From contig NZ_BNEM01000002.1 in assembly GCF_018327705.1 (NCBI RefSeq), positions 3,720,001 through 3,784,000 on the forward strand: 64,000 bases of DNA, read 5' to 3'. A program made the translations under genes and the position numbers. The DNA comes from Catellatospora sp. TT07R-123. GTDB taxonomy: Bacteria; Actinomycetota; Actinomycetes; Mycobacteriales; Micromonosporaceae. Under the pieces are notes generated by a model that ran no database searches, had not been told where the DNA came from, and saw only the letters and a program-made list of their open reading frames with translations. This document shows positions 25,444 to 34,489 of this stretch, one piece after another (position 1 is the first letter of the stretch; every line of letters starts with the position of its first letter).

Positions 25444-26442
25444 ATGGCACTGGTGCAGGCCGAAGGGCTGACGAAGATCTTCCGTCGGCCGCAGAAGGAT
25501 CCGGGCTTGCGCGGCTCGCTGAAACACCTGGTCCGGCCCAGGTACAAGGACTTCACCGCGGTCGACGGGATCGACCTGTCCATCGAGGCGGGCGAGTCGG
25601 TGGCGTACGTCGGGCCCAACGGCGCCGGCAAGTCGACCACGATCAAGCTGCTCACCGGCATCCTGGTGCCCACGGCGGGCACGGTCCGGGTGGCCGGGGC
25701 GACCCCGCACGTGGACCGGATGGACAACGCGCGCAACATCGGCGTGCTGTTCGGCCAGCGCACCCAGCTGTGGTGGGACCTGCCGGTCCGCGAGTCGCTG
25801 AACCTGCTGCGCGACATGTACGACCTGACCCCCGCCGCCTACCGCGAGCGCCTGGACCGGCTCGACGCCGTGCTCGACCTGGGCGACCTGCTGCCGGTGG
25901 TGGCCCGCAAGCTGTCGCTGGGCCAGCGGATGCGCGCCGACCTGGCCGCCGCGCTGCTGCACACCCCGCGCATCGTCTACCTCGACGAGCCCACCATCGG
26001 CCTGGACATCTCGGTGAAGGACAAGGTGCGGCAGTTCCTGCGCGAGCTGCGCGCCGACGGCACCACGCTGATGCTGACCACCCACGACCTCGGCGACATC
26101 GAGGACGTGTGCGAGCGCATCGTGATCATCGACGAGGGCCGGATCATCTTCGACGGGCCGCTGGCGCAGATGAAGGACCGGTTCGCGCGTACCCGGCGGA
26201 TGCGGCTGCAACTGGCGGAGGCCGTGCCGGTGGCGCGGCTGGCGGCGCGGCTGCCCGACGTCGAGGTGCTGCCGGGCGCCGGGCCGCAGGAGGTGACGGT
26301 GGTGTTCGACCGGTTCAGCCATACCGCCGGGCAGGTCATCGCGGCGGTGCTCGGTGTGGTCGAGGTCGGCGAGCTGCACCTGGACGAGCCCGCGATCGAG
26401 GACGTGGTGCGCAAGGTGTACGCCGGGGAGCTGCTCGTATGA
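25444..26442 (+). CDS. ABC transporter ATP-binding protein (NatA-like)
   Basis: 332 residues. Starts EGLTKIFRRPQKDPGLRGSL with an N-terminal extension seen in the subfamily whose permeases are ABC_perm-type proteins. Walker A GPNGAGKSTTIKLLTG, Q-loop LFGQRTQLWWDLP, signature LSLGQRMRADLAAALLH, Walker B IVYLDEPTIGLD, switch His in TTHDLGDIEDV. All key residues are present. GAGGG precedes ATG 25444. It overlaps the first permease gene (ATGA). The three-gene transporter is inserted against the direction of the prfA-prmC pair. Confidence 0.92.
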   Translation: MALVQAEGLTKIFRRPQKDPGLRGSLKHLVRPRYKDFTAVDGIDLSIEAGESVAYVGPNGAGKSTTIKLLTGILVPTAGTVRVAGATPHVDRMDNARNIGVLFGQRTQLWWDLPVRESLNLLRDMYDLTPAAYRERLDRLDAVLDLGDLLPVVARKLSLGQRMRADLAAALLHTPRIVYLDEPTIGLDISVKDKVRQFLRELRADGTTLMLTTHDLGDIEDVCERIVIIDEGRIIFDGPLAQMKDRFARTRRMRLQLAEAVPVARLAARLPDVEVLPGAGPQEVTVVFDRFSHTAGQVIAAVLGVVEVGELHLDEPAIEDVVRKVYAGELLV

Positions 26443-27224
26443 CGCCGTACCTGTCGCTGTGGCGGATGTCGACCCGCCGGATCATGACGTACCGGCTGAG
26501 TTCGCTCATCTCCTGGATCGGCGGCGGCCTGTTCCTGGCCTCGTCGCTGGCGGTGTGGCACGCGCTGCTCGCCGACGGCGGGATCGCCGGGTACGACTGG
26601 CCGCACATGAAGACGTACCTGCTGGTGGGCTGGGCCTCCGGGGCGGTCGGCTCGGCCTACGGCGACTGGTGGATGGCCGAGCGGATCCAGACCGGCCAGG
26701 TGGCGATCGACCTGACCAAGCCGATCGACTACCAGTGGGCCCGGTTCAGCGAGCACATGGGCGGGCTGGCGCTGGAGTTCGCGGCGATCGCGGTCGCGGG
26801 CACCGGCATGATCGTGCTGACCGGCGGCATCCCGGTGCCGTCACCGCAGCAGGCGCTGCTGTTCGCGGCCAGCTTCGCGATGGTGCCGCCGCTGAAGTTC
26901 ACCATCGCGTACTTCACCACGATGACCTGCTTCTGGACGCAGAACTTCATGGGCGTCTCCTGGGCCAAGGACGGGCTGGTGATGCTGTTCAGCGGGGCGA
27001 TGATCCCGCTGGCGCTGCTGCCCGCGTGGCTGGGCGGGCTCGCCGCGGTGCTGCCGTTCGCCAGCATCACGGCCACCCCGGCGGCGCTGCTGCTCGGCCA
27101 GGCGACCGGCCTGGACGCGCTGCGGCTGCTGGCGGTGCAGGCGGGGTGGGTGCTGGCGCTGTGGTGGGCGGCCCGGCTGGTGTGGCGGCGCGCGCTGCGC
27201 GCCCTGACCGTGCACGGAGGCTGA
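26439..27224 (+). CDS. ABC transporter permease subunit 1
   Basis: 261 residues, six predicted membrane helices. It begins MTPYLSLWRMSTRRIMTYR and has GDWWMAERIQTGQVAIDLTKP followed by IDYQWARFSEHMG, the pattern of the ABC_perm (DUF990-like) family in which two related permeases pair with one ATPase. Start overlaps the ATPase stop; substrate unknown. Confidence 0.85.
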   Translation: MTPYLSLWRMSTRRIMTYRLSSLISWIGGGLFLASSLAVWHALLADGGIAGYDWPHMKTYLLVGWASGAVGSAYGDWWMAERIQTGQVAIDLTKPIDYQWARFSEHMGGLALEFAAIAVAGTGMIVLTGGIPVPSPQQALLFAASFAMVPPLKFTIAYFTTMTCFWTQNFMGVSWAKDGLVMLFSGAMIPLALLPAWLGGLAAVLPFASITATPAALLLGQATGLDALRLLAVQAGWVLALWWAARLVWRRALRALTVHGG

Positions 27225-27226
27225 CG

Positions 27227-28015
27227 ATGCTGCGCACACTGCGGATCTACCGGCGCGGGCTGGGTGCCAACCTGCGCGCCGTGCTGGAGTACGAGGCCGA
27301 CTTCTGGATCCTCGTCGTCGCCGGCGCCCTGTTCCAGACCCTGAACCTGCTGTTCCTCAAGTCGGTCTTCACCCACGTGCCGACCCTCAACGGCTGGACG
27401 TTCCCGGAGGCGCTGCTGCTGATGGGCATGTTCGGGGTGGTCATCGGGACCGGACCGCTGTTCTTCGAGGGCACCTGGCGGTTGGCCGGGAAGATCAACC
27501 ACGGCGAGCTGGACTATGCGCTGGTGCGGCCCGCCCCGGTGCCGGTGCAGGTGATCAGCGGCGGGATCGGGCTGCACGGCATCGGCGACATGCTCGCCGG
27601 GGGCACCATGATCGTCTGGGCGCTGGCGCACCTGGACGTGGACTGGTCGCCGCTGCGGGTGGTGACGGCGGTGGTGCTGCTGGCCAGCGCGGTGACGGTC
27701 AACCTGTCGATGGTGGTGCTGGGCAACTGCGCGTCGTTCTGGATCGCGGGGCCGCACCCGTTCTTCGCGGTGACCCTGAACAACATCAACAACCTGGTGC
27801 GGTACCCGATCGGGATCTTCAGCCTGGCGGTGCGGGCGCTGCTGACGCTGGTCGTCCCGTGGGGGTTCATGACGTACTTCCCCGTCGCCTGGCTGCTGGA
27901 CAAGCCGTCCCCGTGGATCGGGCTGCTGACCCCGCTGGCCGCCCTGTACCTGGCGCTGCTGGCCCGCACGGTCTTCCGAGCGGGCCTGCGCCGCTACGAC
28001 AGCGCCGGCCACTGA
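27227..28015 (+). CDS. ABC transporter permease subunit 2
   Basis: 262 residues, six predicted membrane helices, related to the preceding permease (both have the x-GELDYALVRPAPVPVQV or x-GQVAIDLTKP type coupling segment after helix 2-3). A GGAGG site (27216-27220) precedes ATG 27227, two bases after the upstream stop. With the two upstream genes it forms a complete heterodimeric-permease exporter, possibly for a lipid or peptide. The family A palindrome follows as the terminator. Confidence 0.85.
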   Translation: MLRTLRIYRRGLGANLRAVLEYEADFWILVVAGALFQTLNLLFLKSVFTHVPTLNGWTFPEALLLMGMFGVVIGTGPLFFEGTWRLAGKINHGELDYALVRPAPVPVQVISGGIGLHGIGDMLAGGTMIVWALAHLDVDWSPLRVVTAVVLLASAVTVNLSMVVLGNCASFWIAGPHPFFAVTLNNINNLVRYPIGIFSLAVRALLTLVVPWGFMTYFPVAWLLDKPSPWIGLLTPLAALYLALLARTVFRAGLRRYDSAGH

Positions 28016-28062
28016 CCCACCCCGCACACCCACCCCGTCACCGACCCGCGCCGCCCACCGTT

Positions 28063-28159
28063 ACCAACCCCGTTTTTCATAGACGTTGGCCTATTACATC
28101 GACTGAGCGAAGATCGAAGTCGACGTCATAGGCCAACGTCTATGAAAAACGGGGTTGGT
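28063..28159. repeat. long palindrome family A, intact copy (terminator/REP element)
   Basis: Perfect 32-bp arms (28063-28094 and 28128-28159), each holding CGTTTTTCATAGACGTTGG or its complement, around a 33-base loop that itself contains TCGACT/AGTCGA. It lies in the convergent gap between the ABC permease gene and prfA and should terminate both. Its arms contain T5 and A5 tracts at the right place. The second copy (5966-7199) is interrupted by an IS30 element. Confidence 0.85.
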
Positions 28160-28212
28160 CGGGGTGACCGCGGCGTCAGGTGAGCTCGGCTGTGGTTCGG
28201 TTCGTCTCGCGG

Positions 28213-29301
28213 TTACTGGCGGGAGAGTTCCGTCTCGCCGGCCAGGCGTGCCGCGCGGTCGGCGGTGGTGAGGGCGTCGAGGACGCCGTCCATCTCCCCG
28301 CCCATCGCGATGTCGAGGTTGTACGCCGTGTACCCGATCCGGTGGTCGGTGATCCGGTTCTGCGGGTAGTTGTACGTGCGGATCCGCTCCGACCGGTCCA
28401 CCGTGCGGATCTGCGCCTTGCGCGCGTCGGCGGCCGCGGCGGCCGCCTGCTCCTCGGCGTACTGCGCGAGCTTGGCGCGCAGCATGCGCATGGCCTTGTC
28501 CTTGTTCTGCAGCTGCGAGCGCTCGTTCTGGCAGGTCACCACGGTGCCGGTCGGGATGTGCGTGATGCGCACCGCCGAGTCGGTGGTGTTGACGGACTGG
28601 CCGCCCGCGCCCTGCGACCGGTACACGTCGATCCGCAGGTCGTTGAGGTCGATCTCGACCTCGGTCTCCTCCGCCTCCGGCATGACCAGCACGCCCGCGG
28701 CCGAGGTGTGGATGCGGCCCTGCGACTCGGTGGCGGGCACGCGCTGCACCCGGTGCACGCCGCCCTCCCACTTCAGCCGCGACCAGACGCCGTTGCCGCC
28801 CTCGGGCACGCCCCGGGTCTTGATGGCGACCGAGACGTCCTTGACGCCGCCCAGGTCGGAATCCTGCGAGTCGAGCACCTCGGTCAGCCAGCCGTGCTTC
28901 TCGGCATAGCGCAGGTACATGCGCAGCAGGTCCCCGGCGAACAGGGCCGACTCCTCGCCGCCCTCGCCGGACTTGATCTCCAGGATCACGTCCTTGCCGT
29001 CGTTGGGGTCGCGCGGGGCCAGCAGCTCGGCGAGCTTCTCCTCCAGCTCGGGCAGCCGCTGCTCCAGCGCCACCGCCTCGGCGGCGAAGTCGGGGTCGAC
29101 CGGGGCCAGCTCGCGCGCGGCCTCCAGGTCGGCGCGGGTGGCCGACAGCTCGCCCGCGGTCTTGTGGATGGGGGTCAGCTCGGCGAAGCGCCGCCCCACC
29201 TTGCGCGCGGCAGCCTGGTCGGCGTGGATCGACGGGTCCGCCAGCCTCGCCTCCAGGTCCGAGTACTCGGCCAGCAGGGCGTCGAGACGTTCGTTGCTCA
29301 T
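28213..29301 (-). CDS. prfA: peptide chain release factor 1
   Basis: 362 residues. Ends translation at UAA/UAG. The GGQ loop is [19 protein letters not shown]; the stop-codon recognition region has the PxT-type segment near [13 protein letters not shown]; the N-terminal domain starts [20 protein letters not shown] and [21 protein letters not shown] is typical. ATG 29301 is supported by GGGAGG seven to eight bases upstream. A hairpin separates it from rpmE. Confidence 0.97.
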   Translation of the reverse strand: MSNERLDALLAEYSDLEARLADPSIHADQAAARKVGRRFAELTPIHKTAGELSATRADLEAARELAPVDPDFAAEAVALEQRLPELEEKLAELLAPRDPNDGKDVILEIKSGEGGEESALFAGDLLRMYLRYAEKHGWLTEVLDSQDSDLGGVKDVSVAIKTRGVPEGGNGVWSRLKWEGGVHRVQRVPATESQGRIHTSAAGVLVMPEAEETEVEIDLNDLRIDVYRSQGAGGQSVNTTDSAVRITHIPTGTVVTCQNERSQLQNKDKAMRMLRAKLAQYAEEQAAAAAADARKAQIRTVDRSERIRTYNYPQNRITDHRIGYTAYNLDIAMGGEMDGVLDALTTADRAARLAGETELSRQ

Positions 29302-29345
29302 GTCCGAATCCTCCCTAGAAACGATGCTTGCGGGCAACAGCACGA

Positions 29346-29374
29346 CGCCCGCCCCGTGAGACACGGAGCGGGCG
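29346..29374 (-). terminator. hairpin between rpmE and prfA
   Basis: CGCCCGCCCCGTG (29346-29358) pairs with CACGGAGCGGGCG (29362-29374), 13 bp with one G-T wobble and a three-base loop, 12 bases after the rpmE stop. It should end most rpmE transcripts before prfA. Confidence 0.7.
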
Positions 29375-29386
29375 CCGGAAAGACAG

Positions 29387-29611
29387 CTACTTGGCGTCCT
29401 TCTTCTGGACCTTGGCGTACTTGGCCTGGAACTTGGCGACCCGGCCGGCGGTGTCCAGGACGCGCTGCTTGCCCGTGTAGAACGGGTGGCAGGCGCTGCA
29501 GGTCTCAGCGTGGATGGCGCCACCCTTGGCGGTGCTGCGGGTGACGAAGGTGTTGCCGCACGAGCAGGTGACGGTCGTCTCCTGGTACTGCGGGTGGATA
29601 CCGGACTTCAT
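29387..29611 (-). CDS. rpmE: ribosomal protein bL31 (zinc-binding form)
   Basis: 74 residues. [20 protein letters not shown] and [16 protein letters not shown] are typical; the cysteines (CSC and CSAC) make this the zinc-containing C+ form. [14 protein letters not shown] ends it. AAAGGA is eight bases before ATG 29611. In the usual actinobacterial order it follows rho directly, but here three plus-strand genes lie between. Confidence 0.96.
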   Translation of the reverse strand: MKSGIHPQYQETTVTCSCGNTFVTRSTAKGGAIHAETCSACHPFYTGKQRVLDTAGRVAKFQAKYAKVQKKDAK

Positions 29612-29757
29612 AGCCTCGGTCCTTTCAAGTCGTGGGCGCTGGGTCGCCGTCATCGCGTACCGCGCTCGCGCGGGCCGCTCGGGCGTGAACCAGACCCGGT
29701 CTGGCCGACTGACCAGTATGCCACCTATCTCGGATGCGCCATGCGGCGGTCTCTCGG

Positions 29758-29771
29758 TAGCGTCACCGGCC
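29758..29771 (+). promoter_or_regulatory. probable -10 (TAGCGT) of RNA ligase gene
   Basis: TAGCGT at 29758-29763 lies eight bases before ATG 29772. No ribosome binding site is seen, so a leaderless or nearly leaderless transcript is likely. The spacing is slightly longer than in the other cases. Confidence 0.5.
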
Positions 29772-30863
29772 ATGTCCCCCCTCGCAACAACGACACTGGA
29801 TGCTCTGTTCCCGGCCGACGCGCTTGAGCGCGCCCTGACCGAGGGACTGGTGCGCAGGCAGCGGCACCCGCACCTGCCGTTGACGATCTTCAACTACACC
29901 GAGAAGTGCGTGTATGCGAACACCTGGGACACGGTGACCCTTTCCTGCCGCGGCCTGATCACCGACGACACCGGTGCCGTGCTGGCGCGCCCGCTGGCGA
30001 AGTTCTTCAACCACGGCCAGCCGGGCGCGGCCCAGATCGGCCTGGACGAGCCGGTGCAGGTCACGGACAAGGCGGACGGGTCACTCGGTGTGATCTACCC
30101 GACCGCGGACGGCCCGGCGGTGGCCACCCGCGGGTCGTTCAACTCCGACCAGGCGCGGCACGCCACCGACCTGCTGCGCAAGCGGTACCCGCACTGGGCG
30201 CCGCCGGCCGGGCGGACCGTGCTCGTGGAGATCATCTACCCGGCGAACCGGATCGTCGTCGACTACCGCGGCATGAACGACCTGATGCTGCTCGGCGCGG
30301 TCGACGTCGCCACCGGGCGCTCGTACGGCCCCGAGGGCGTGCCGGACTGGCCCGGCCCGGTGGTCGAGGTCTTCGGGTACGCGACGTTCGCCGAGGCGCT
30401 GGCGGCACCCGCCCGCCCCGGCCGCGAAGGCCTGGTCGTGCGCGCGACCGGCCCGGACACCCGCGTGAAGATCAAATATGAGGACTACCTGCACCTGCAC
30501 CGGATCATCTACGGTCTGCACGCCCGTGGCATCTGGGAGGCGCTGGGCGCCGGGGCGACGGTCGCGCAGATCGCCGAGCCGGTGCCCGACGAGTTCCACG
30601 CCTGGATCACGTCGGTCGCCGACCGGCTGCGCACCGAGACGGCCACCCGGTCCGCCCAGGTCGAGCAGGCGTACGCCCAGATCCTGGCGGACCTGCCCGA
30701 GGGCTGGACCCGCAAGGACTTCGCGCTCGTCGCCGGGCGCCACGAGCTGCGCGGCTACCTGTTCGCACGGCTGGACGGCAAGGACTACCGGCCCGCCCTC
30801 TGGTACTCCGTACGGCCGGAGGCGAGCGAGACCCCGCACGGCCGTACCTTCGACGACGAGTAG
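29772..30863 (+). CDS. T4 Rnl1-like RNA ligase
   Basis: 363 residues. Nucleotidyltransferase motifs are in order: motif [12 protein letters not shown] with the adenylated Lys100; [13 protein letters not shown] (119-131), very like the T4 Rnl1 segment; motif [19 protein letters not shown] with Glu153; motif IV EGLVVR (219-224); motif [10 protein letters not shown] with Lys233 and Lys235. The C-terminal helical part (250-345) resembles the Rnl1-specific domain. It should seal 5'-phosphate and 3'-OH RNA ends with ATP. Directly followed by a kinase-phosphatase that prepares such ends, as in phage T4 tRNA repair. It lies in the rho-rpmE interval on the opposite strand. Confidence 0.85.
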   Translation: MSPLATTTLDALFPADALERALTEGLVRRQRHPHLPLTIFNYTEKCVYANTWDTVTLSCRGLITDDTGAVLARPLAKFFNHGQPGAAQIGLDEPVQVTDKADGSLGVIYPTADGPAVATRGSFNSDQARHATDLLRKRYPHWAPPAGRTVLVEIIYPANRIVVDYRGMNDLMLLGAVDVATGRSYGPEGVPDWPGPVVEVFGYATFAEALAAPARPGREGLVVRATGPDTRVKIKYEDYLHLHRIIYGLHARGIWEALGAGATVAQIAEPVPDEFHAWITSVADRLRTETATRSAQVEQAYAQILADLPEGWTRKDFALVAGRHELRGYLFARLDGKDYRPALWYSVRPEASETPHGRTFDDE

Positions 30864-30885
30864 CCCGACCCCGGAGAGCAGCGAC

Positions 30886-31788
30886 ATGCCCACCCTGACC
30901 ATCACGCCGACTCTCACGATCACGAGGGGCCTGCCCGGCTCCGGCAAGACCACCTGGGCCAAGACCCAGGCCGCCGCAGTCCGCGTCAACCGCGACGACC
31001 TGCGCCGCATGCTGCACGGCGGCAACCTCGGCGAGGGCTGGGCCGAGCACCAGGTCACCGTGGCCCAGCGCGCCCAGGTCGAGGCGCTGCTGCGCGCCGG
31101 GGTCGACGTGATCTGCGACGACACCAACCTGCGCGCGAAGGTGGTGCGCGAGCTGGCCGAGCTCGCCGCCGCCTGCGGCGCCCGCAGCGTGCTGCGCGAC
31201 TTCACCGACGTGCCCCTCCAGACCTGCCTCGACCGCGACGCGGCCCGCCCCGAGGGCGACCGGGTCGGCGCCGAGGTGATCCTGCGCATGCACGAGCGCT
31301 ACCTGGCCGGGCACCGGACCGACCTCACGCTGCCCGAGCCGGGGGTGCACCGCACCTACACGCCCCCCGCGGACGCGCCCCGGGCGATCCTGGTCGACCT
31401 GGACGGCACCGTGGCGCTGATGGGCGCGCGCAGCCCGTACGACCACACCCGCGTGCACCTGGACCTGCCCAACCAGCCGGTCATCGACGCGGTCCGCGCG
31501 CTGCACGCGGCGGGCCACACGGTGGTCTACTGCTCCGGCCGGGTCGACGCGTGCCGGGAGGCGACCGCCGCCTGGCTGGACGAGCACGTCGGCGTCCCGT
31601 ACGCGGGCCTGCACATGCGCCGCACCGGCGACCAGCGCAAGGACTCCGTCGTCAAGCAGGAGATCTTCGAGCGGGAGCTGCGCGACAGCTGGCACGTCGT
31701 GGCCGTGCTCGACGACCGCAACCAGGTGGTGCGGATGTGGCGCGAGCTGGGCCTCACCGTCTTCCAGGTCGCCGACGGCGCCTTCTAG
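30886..31788 (+). CDS. T4 Pnkp-like polynucleotide 5'-kinase / 3'-phosphatase
   Basis: 300 residues in the same domain order as T4 polynucleotide kinase-phosphatase. N-terminal P-loop kinase: GLPGSGKTTW (15-24), the NRDDLRRML stretch with Asp37/Asp38, CDDTN (78-82) and a lid segment RPEGDRVG. C-terminal HAD phosphatase: DLDGTVAL (Asp171, Asp173), CSGR (216-219), K255 region and DDRNQV (276-281). It can phosphorylate 5'-OH and remove 3'-phosphate or 2',3'-cyclic phosphate ends left by ribonucleases, producing substrates for the ligase encoded 22 bases upstream. GGAGAG precedes ATG 30886. Confidence 0.85.
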   Translation: MPTLTITPTLTITRGLPGSGKTTWAKTQAAAVRVNRDDLRRMLHGGNLGEGWAEHQVTVAQRAQVEALLRAGVDVICDDTNLRAKVVRELAELAAACGARSVLRDFTDVPLQTCLDRDAARPEGDRVGAEVILRMHERYLAGHRTDLTLPEPGVHRTYTPPADAPRAILVDLDGTVALMGARSPYDHTRVHLDLPNQPVIDAVRALHAAGHTVVYCSGRVDACREATAAWLDEHVGVPYAGLHMRRTGDQRKDSVVKQEIFERELRDSWHVVAVLDDRNQVVRMWRELGLTVFQVADGAF

Positions 31789-31802
31789 CCCCCAGAGTAA
31801 GC

Positions 31803-31844
31803 AAGGGCACCCTCTTGACGTATTACGTAGCGGAGGGTGCCCTT
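31803..31844 (+). terminator. terminator hairpin after the RNA repair genes
   Basis: AAGGGCACCCTC (31803-31814) and GAGGGTGCCCTT (31833-31844) form a perfect 12-bp stem followed by CTTAAC; the 18-base loop has its own small dyad (GACGTATTACGTAG). It ends the ligase-kinase transcript before the Uma2 gene. Confidence 0.8.
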
Positions 31845-31885
31845 CTTAACATGGGTTGACAGACGTCAGTACAAGGGGACCTACG

Positions 31886-32470
31886 GTGACCAAGCTGTCG
31901 CAGAAGCTCACCCGGGACGGGACGGCCACGCTGCCCGCCGCGGTGACCGTCACGCCGGACGAGTACGACACGCTGCCCCCCGACAGCCGCATCGAGCTCC
32001 TGGACGGAGTCCTGCGCCCCATGACGCCACCGACGGCGCGGCATCAGATCGTCATGATGCGGCTGGTCACCGCGCTGCTGCGCCGCTGCCCGCCCGCCCT
32101 GGCCGCCCTGCACGAGCAGGAGATCCGGCTCGCCGACGACCTGCGCCGCAACCCCGACGTGCTGGTCGTCCGCGCCGCCGCGGTCAACCTGGACTGGTTC
32201 AGCTTCCCGCCGCACGAGGTGGTGCTGGCCGTGGAGATCGTCAGCCCGGGTACGCAGACCGCCGACCGCAAGCACAAGCCGGCCGAGTACGCCGACGCCG
32301 GCATCCCCTACTACTGGCGGATCGAGCCGACCCCGATCTTCGCGGTGCACACGTTCCACCTGGCCGAGACCGACGTCTACGAGTCGACCGGCGTCTTCGG
32401 CGCGGGCGAGTTCATCACCGTGCCGGGCCTGGACTGGGCCGCCATCCCAGTCACCGAGCTGATCCCGTAG
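31886..32470 (+). CDS. Uma2-family PD-(D/E)XK nuclease-like protein
   Basis: 194 residues from GTG 31886, with AAGGGG seven bases upstream. The fold is that of DUF820/Uma2: RIELLDGVLRPMTPPTARHQ at the start, RRNPDVLVVRAAAV supplying the catalytic Asp, VLAVEIVSPGTQTADRKHKP with Glu and the following Lys of the (D/E)xK site, and EYADAGIPYYWRIEP. Uma2 proteins are abundant in actinobacteria and cyanobacteria; they look like restriction endonucleases but their role is unknown. A TTGACA (31856-31861) could be its -35. It converges on rho with a shared terminator. Confidence 0.85.
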   Translation: MTKLSQKLTRDGTATLPAAVTVTPDEYDTLPPDSRIELLDGVLRPMTPPTARHQIVMMRLVTALLRRCPPALAALHEQEIRLADDLRRNPDVLVVRAAAVNLDWFSFPPHEVVLAVEIVSPGTQTADRKHKPAEYADAGIPYYWRIEPTPIFAVHTFHLAETDVYESTGVFGAGEFITVPGLDWAAIPVTELIP

Positions 32471-32482
32471 TCCGTACACGCG

Positions 32483-32515
32483 AAGAGGGCCGACCCCGCC
32501 GGGGTCGGCCCTCTT
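32483..32515. terminator. strong bidirectional terminator between Uma2 gene and rho
   Basis: Perfect 15-bp arms AAGAGGGCCGACCCC (32483-32497) and GGGGTCGGCCCTCTT (32501-32515) with a three-base loop. It is placed 13 bases from either stop codon of two convergent genes. Confidence 0.88.
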
Positions 32516-32527
32516 TCCGCGCTGACG

Positions 32528-34489
32528 TCACTCGCCGGGAGTGGTCTTCGCGATCTGCATCAGGAACTCGATGTTGGTGCGGGTCTGCTTCAGCTTGTCC
32601 AGCAGCAGGTCCAGCGCCGCCTGCGAGTCCAGCGAGTGCAGGACCTTGCGCAGCTTGTGCACGATCACCAGCTCCTCCGGCGCCAGCAGGATCTCCTCCT
32701 TGCGGGTGCCGGACGGGTCGATGTCGATCGCCGGGAAGATGCGCTTGTCCGCGATCTTGCGGTCGAGCTTGAGCTCGGCGTTACCCGTGCCCTTGAACTC
32801 CTCGAAGATGACCGTGTCCATCATCGAACCGGTCTCCACCAGCGCCGTGGCGAGAATGGTCAGCGAGCCGCCGTTCTCGATGTTGCGGGCCGCGCCGAGG
32901 AAGCGCTTGGGCGGGTAGAGCGCGGTCGAGTCGATACCACCGGACAGGATGCGGCCGGAGGCCGGCGCCGCCAGGTTGTACGCCCGGCCCAGACGCGTGA
33001 TCGAGTCCAGCAGCACCACCACGTCGTGACCCAGCTCGACCAGGCGCTTGGCCCGCTCGATCGCCAGCTCGGCGACGGTGGTGTGGTCCATCGGCGGCCG
33101 GTCGAAGGTCGAGGCGATGACCTCGCCCTTCACCGAGCGCTGCATGTCGGTGACCTCTTCGGGCCGCTCGTCCACCAGCACCACCATCAGGTGGCACTCG
33201 GGGTTGTTCGTCGTGATCGCGTTGGCCAGGGCCTGGAGCACCATGGTCTTACCGGCCTTGGGCGGCGACACGATGAGCGCGCGCTGGCCCTTGCCGATCG
33301 GCATGACCAGGTCTATCACCCGCGTGGTCAGGATCTGCGGCTCGGTCTCCAGGCGCAGGCGCTCCTGCGGGTACAGCGGAGTGAGCTTGTAGAACTCGGG
33401 ACGGCGGCGGGCCTCATCGGGCTCCATGCCGTTGACCGTGTCCAGCCGGACCAGCGGGTTGTACTTGTCGCGACGCTGCTCGCCGCTTCCGCTCTCGCGG
33501 GGCGAGGTCCGCACGGCGCCGGTGATCGCGTCACCGCGGCGCAGACCGTACTTCTTGACCTGCGACATCGACACGTAGACGTCGTTCGGGCCCGCCAGGT
33601 AGCCGGTGGTGCGCACGAAGGCGTAGTTGTCGAGCACGTCGACGATGCCGGCGACCGGCACCAGGACGTCGTCCTCGCTCACCTGCGGCTCGGCACCGCC
33701 GCCACCGCCGCTGCCGGTCTCGCGCTCGCGGCCGCGCGACCGGCGGTCGCGGAACCGGCTGCGCCGCCCGCGGCGGCCGTCGCCGTCCTCGTCACCGTCG
33801 AAGTCCCGCTCGCGCGGCGCCCGGTCGGCGTTGCGCTCACCGCGGTCGGCGGTGCGCTCGGCACGCTCCTCACGCGGACCCCGCTCGGCACGCTCCTCGC
33901 GCGGACCCCGCTCGGCACGCTCCTCACGCGGGCCCCGCTCGGCACGCTCCTCACGCGGGCCCCGGTCGGCACGCTCCTCACGCGGGCCCCGGTCGGAGCG
34001 CTCGCCGCGGTCCCCGCGGTCACCACGCTCTCCCCGCTCGCCGTTGCGCTCCCGGCGCGACTCGCGGCGGCCTTCGCCCCGCTCGCGGCCCTCGGGGGCG
34101 CCGGCGGGCGCCTCAGCCTCACCACGCGGCTCCGGCGCCCCGCGGCGGCTACGACGCTCGCCACGCGGCTCGGAACCCTCCGCGCCGGCGGGCTCGGCCG
34201 CGGTCTCGCGGACCTCGGCCCGCACCTCCTCGCGCGCCGGCGCGGCGGCCGCGGCGACGTCAGCGCGGGGGCGCGGAGCGCCGCCGCCCTGGCTGGCCGT
34301 GATCGCGGCGATCAGCTCGCCCTTGCGCATGCGTGCGGTGCCCGTGATGCCCAACCCCGCCGCGAGAGTCTGCAGCTCAGGCAGCAGCTTCGCAGAGAGA
34401 CCGCTGCCGGCAGTACGGCGGCGCCGGCCGGTGGAGGCGTCGTCAGCGACGTGGGAGACATCCGACGTCATGTCGGTGGTGTCGCTCAA
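32528..34489 (-). CDS. rho: transcription termination factor Rho
   Basis: 653 residues, longer than E. coli Rho (419) because of a 230-residue disordered insert after the N-terminal helix bundle ([20 protein letters not shown]). The insert is Arg/Glu/Gly-rich and holds five tandem RGPREERAE units. The RNA-binding OSB domain ([39 protein letters not shown]) and the RecA-type motor (Walker [13 protein letters not shown], Walker [20 protein letters not shown]-loop regions) are complete. Such inserts in actinobacterial Rho add RNA affinity and NTPase-independent termination. The 387-base upstream region is a probable autoregulatory leader. Confidence 0.97.
   Translation of the reverse strand: MSDTTDMTSDVSHVADDASTGRRRRTAGSGLSAKLLPELQTLAAGLGITGTARMRKGELIAAITASQGGGAPRPRADVAAAAAPAREEVRAEVRETAAEPAGAEGSEPRGERRSRRGAPEPRGEAEAPAGAPEGRERGEGRRESRRERNGERGERGDRGDRGERSDRGPREERADRGPREERAERGPREERAERGPREERAERGPREERAERTADRGERNADRAPRERDFDGDEDGDGRRGRRSRFRDRRSRGRERETGSGGGGGAEPQVSEDDVLVPVAGIVDVLDNYAFVRTTGYLAGPNDVYVSMSQVKKYGLRRGDAITGAVRTSPRESGSGEQRRDKYNPLVRLDTVNGMEPDEARRRPEFYKLTPLYPQERLRLETEPQILTTRVIDLVMPIGKGQRALIVSPPKAGKTMVLQALANAITTNNPECHLMVVLVDERPEEVTDMQRSVKGEVIASTFDRPPMDHTTVAELAIERAKRLVELGHDVVVLLDSITRLGRAYNLAAPASGRILSGGIDSTALYPPKRFLGAARNIENGGSLTILATALVETGSMMDTVIFEEFKGTGNAELKLDRKIADKRIFPAIDIDPSGTRKEEILLAPEELVIVHKLRKVLHSLDSQAALDLLLDKLKQTRTNIEFLMQIAKTTPGE
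33855..33989. repeat. five tandem 27-bp repeats inside rho
   Basis: Units 33855-33881, 33882-33908, 33909-33935, 33936-33962 and 33963-33989 each encode one RGPREERA(E/D) nonamer in the disordered insert of Rho and differ by only one to three bases. The near identity suggests recent slippage or recombination, so copy number may differ between strains. Confidence 0.9.

Noticed and set aside
33855-33989. CRISPR-like array
   Set aside because: The 27-bp repeats are contiguous without spacers and encode Rho residues in frame.
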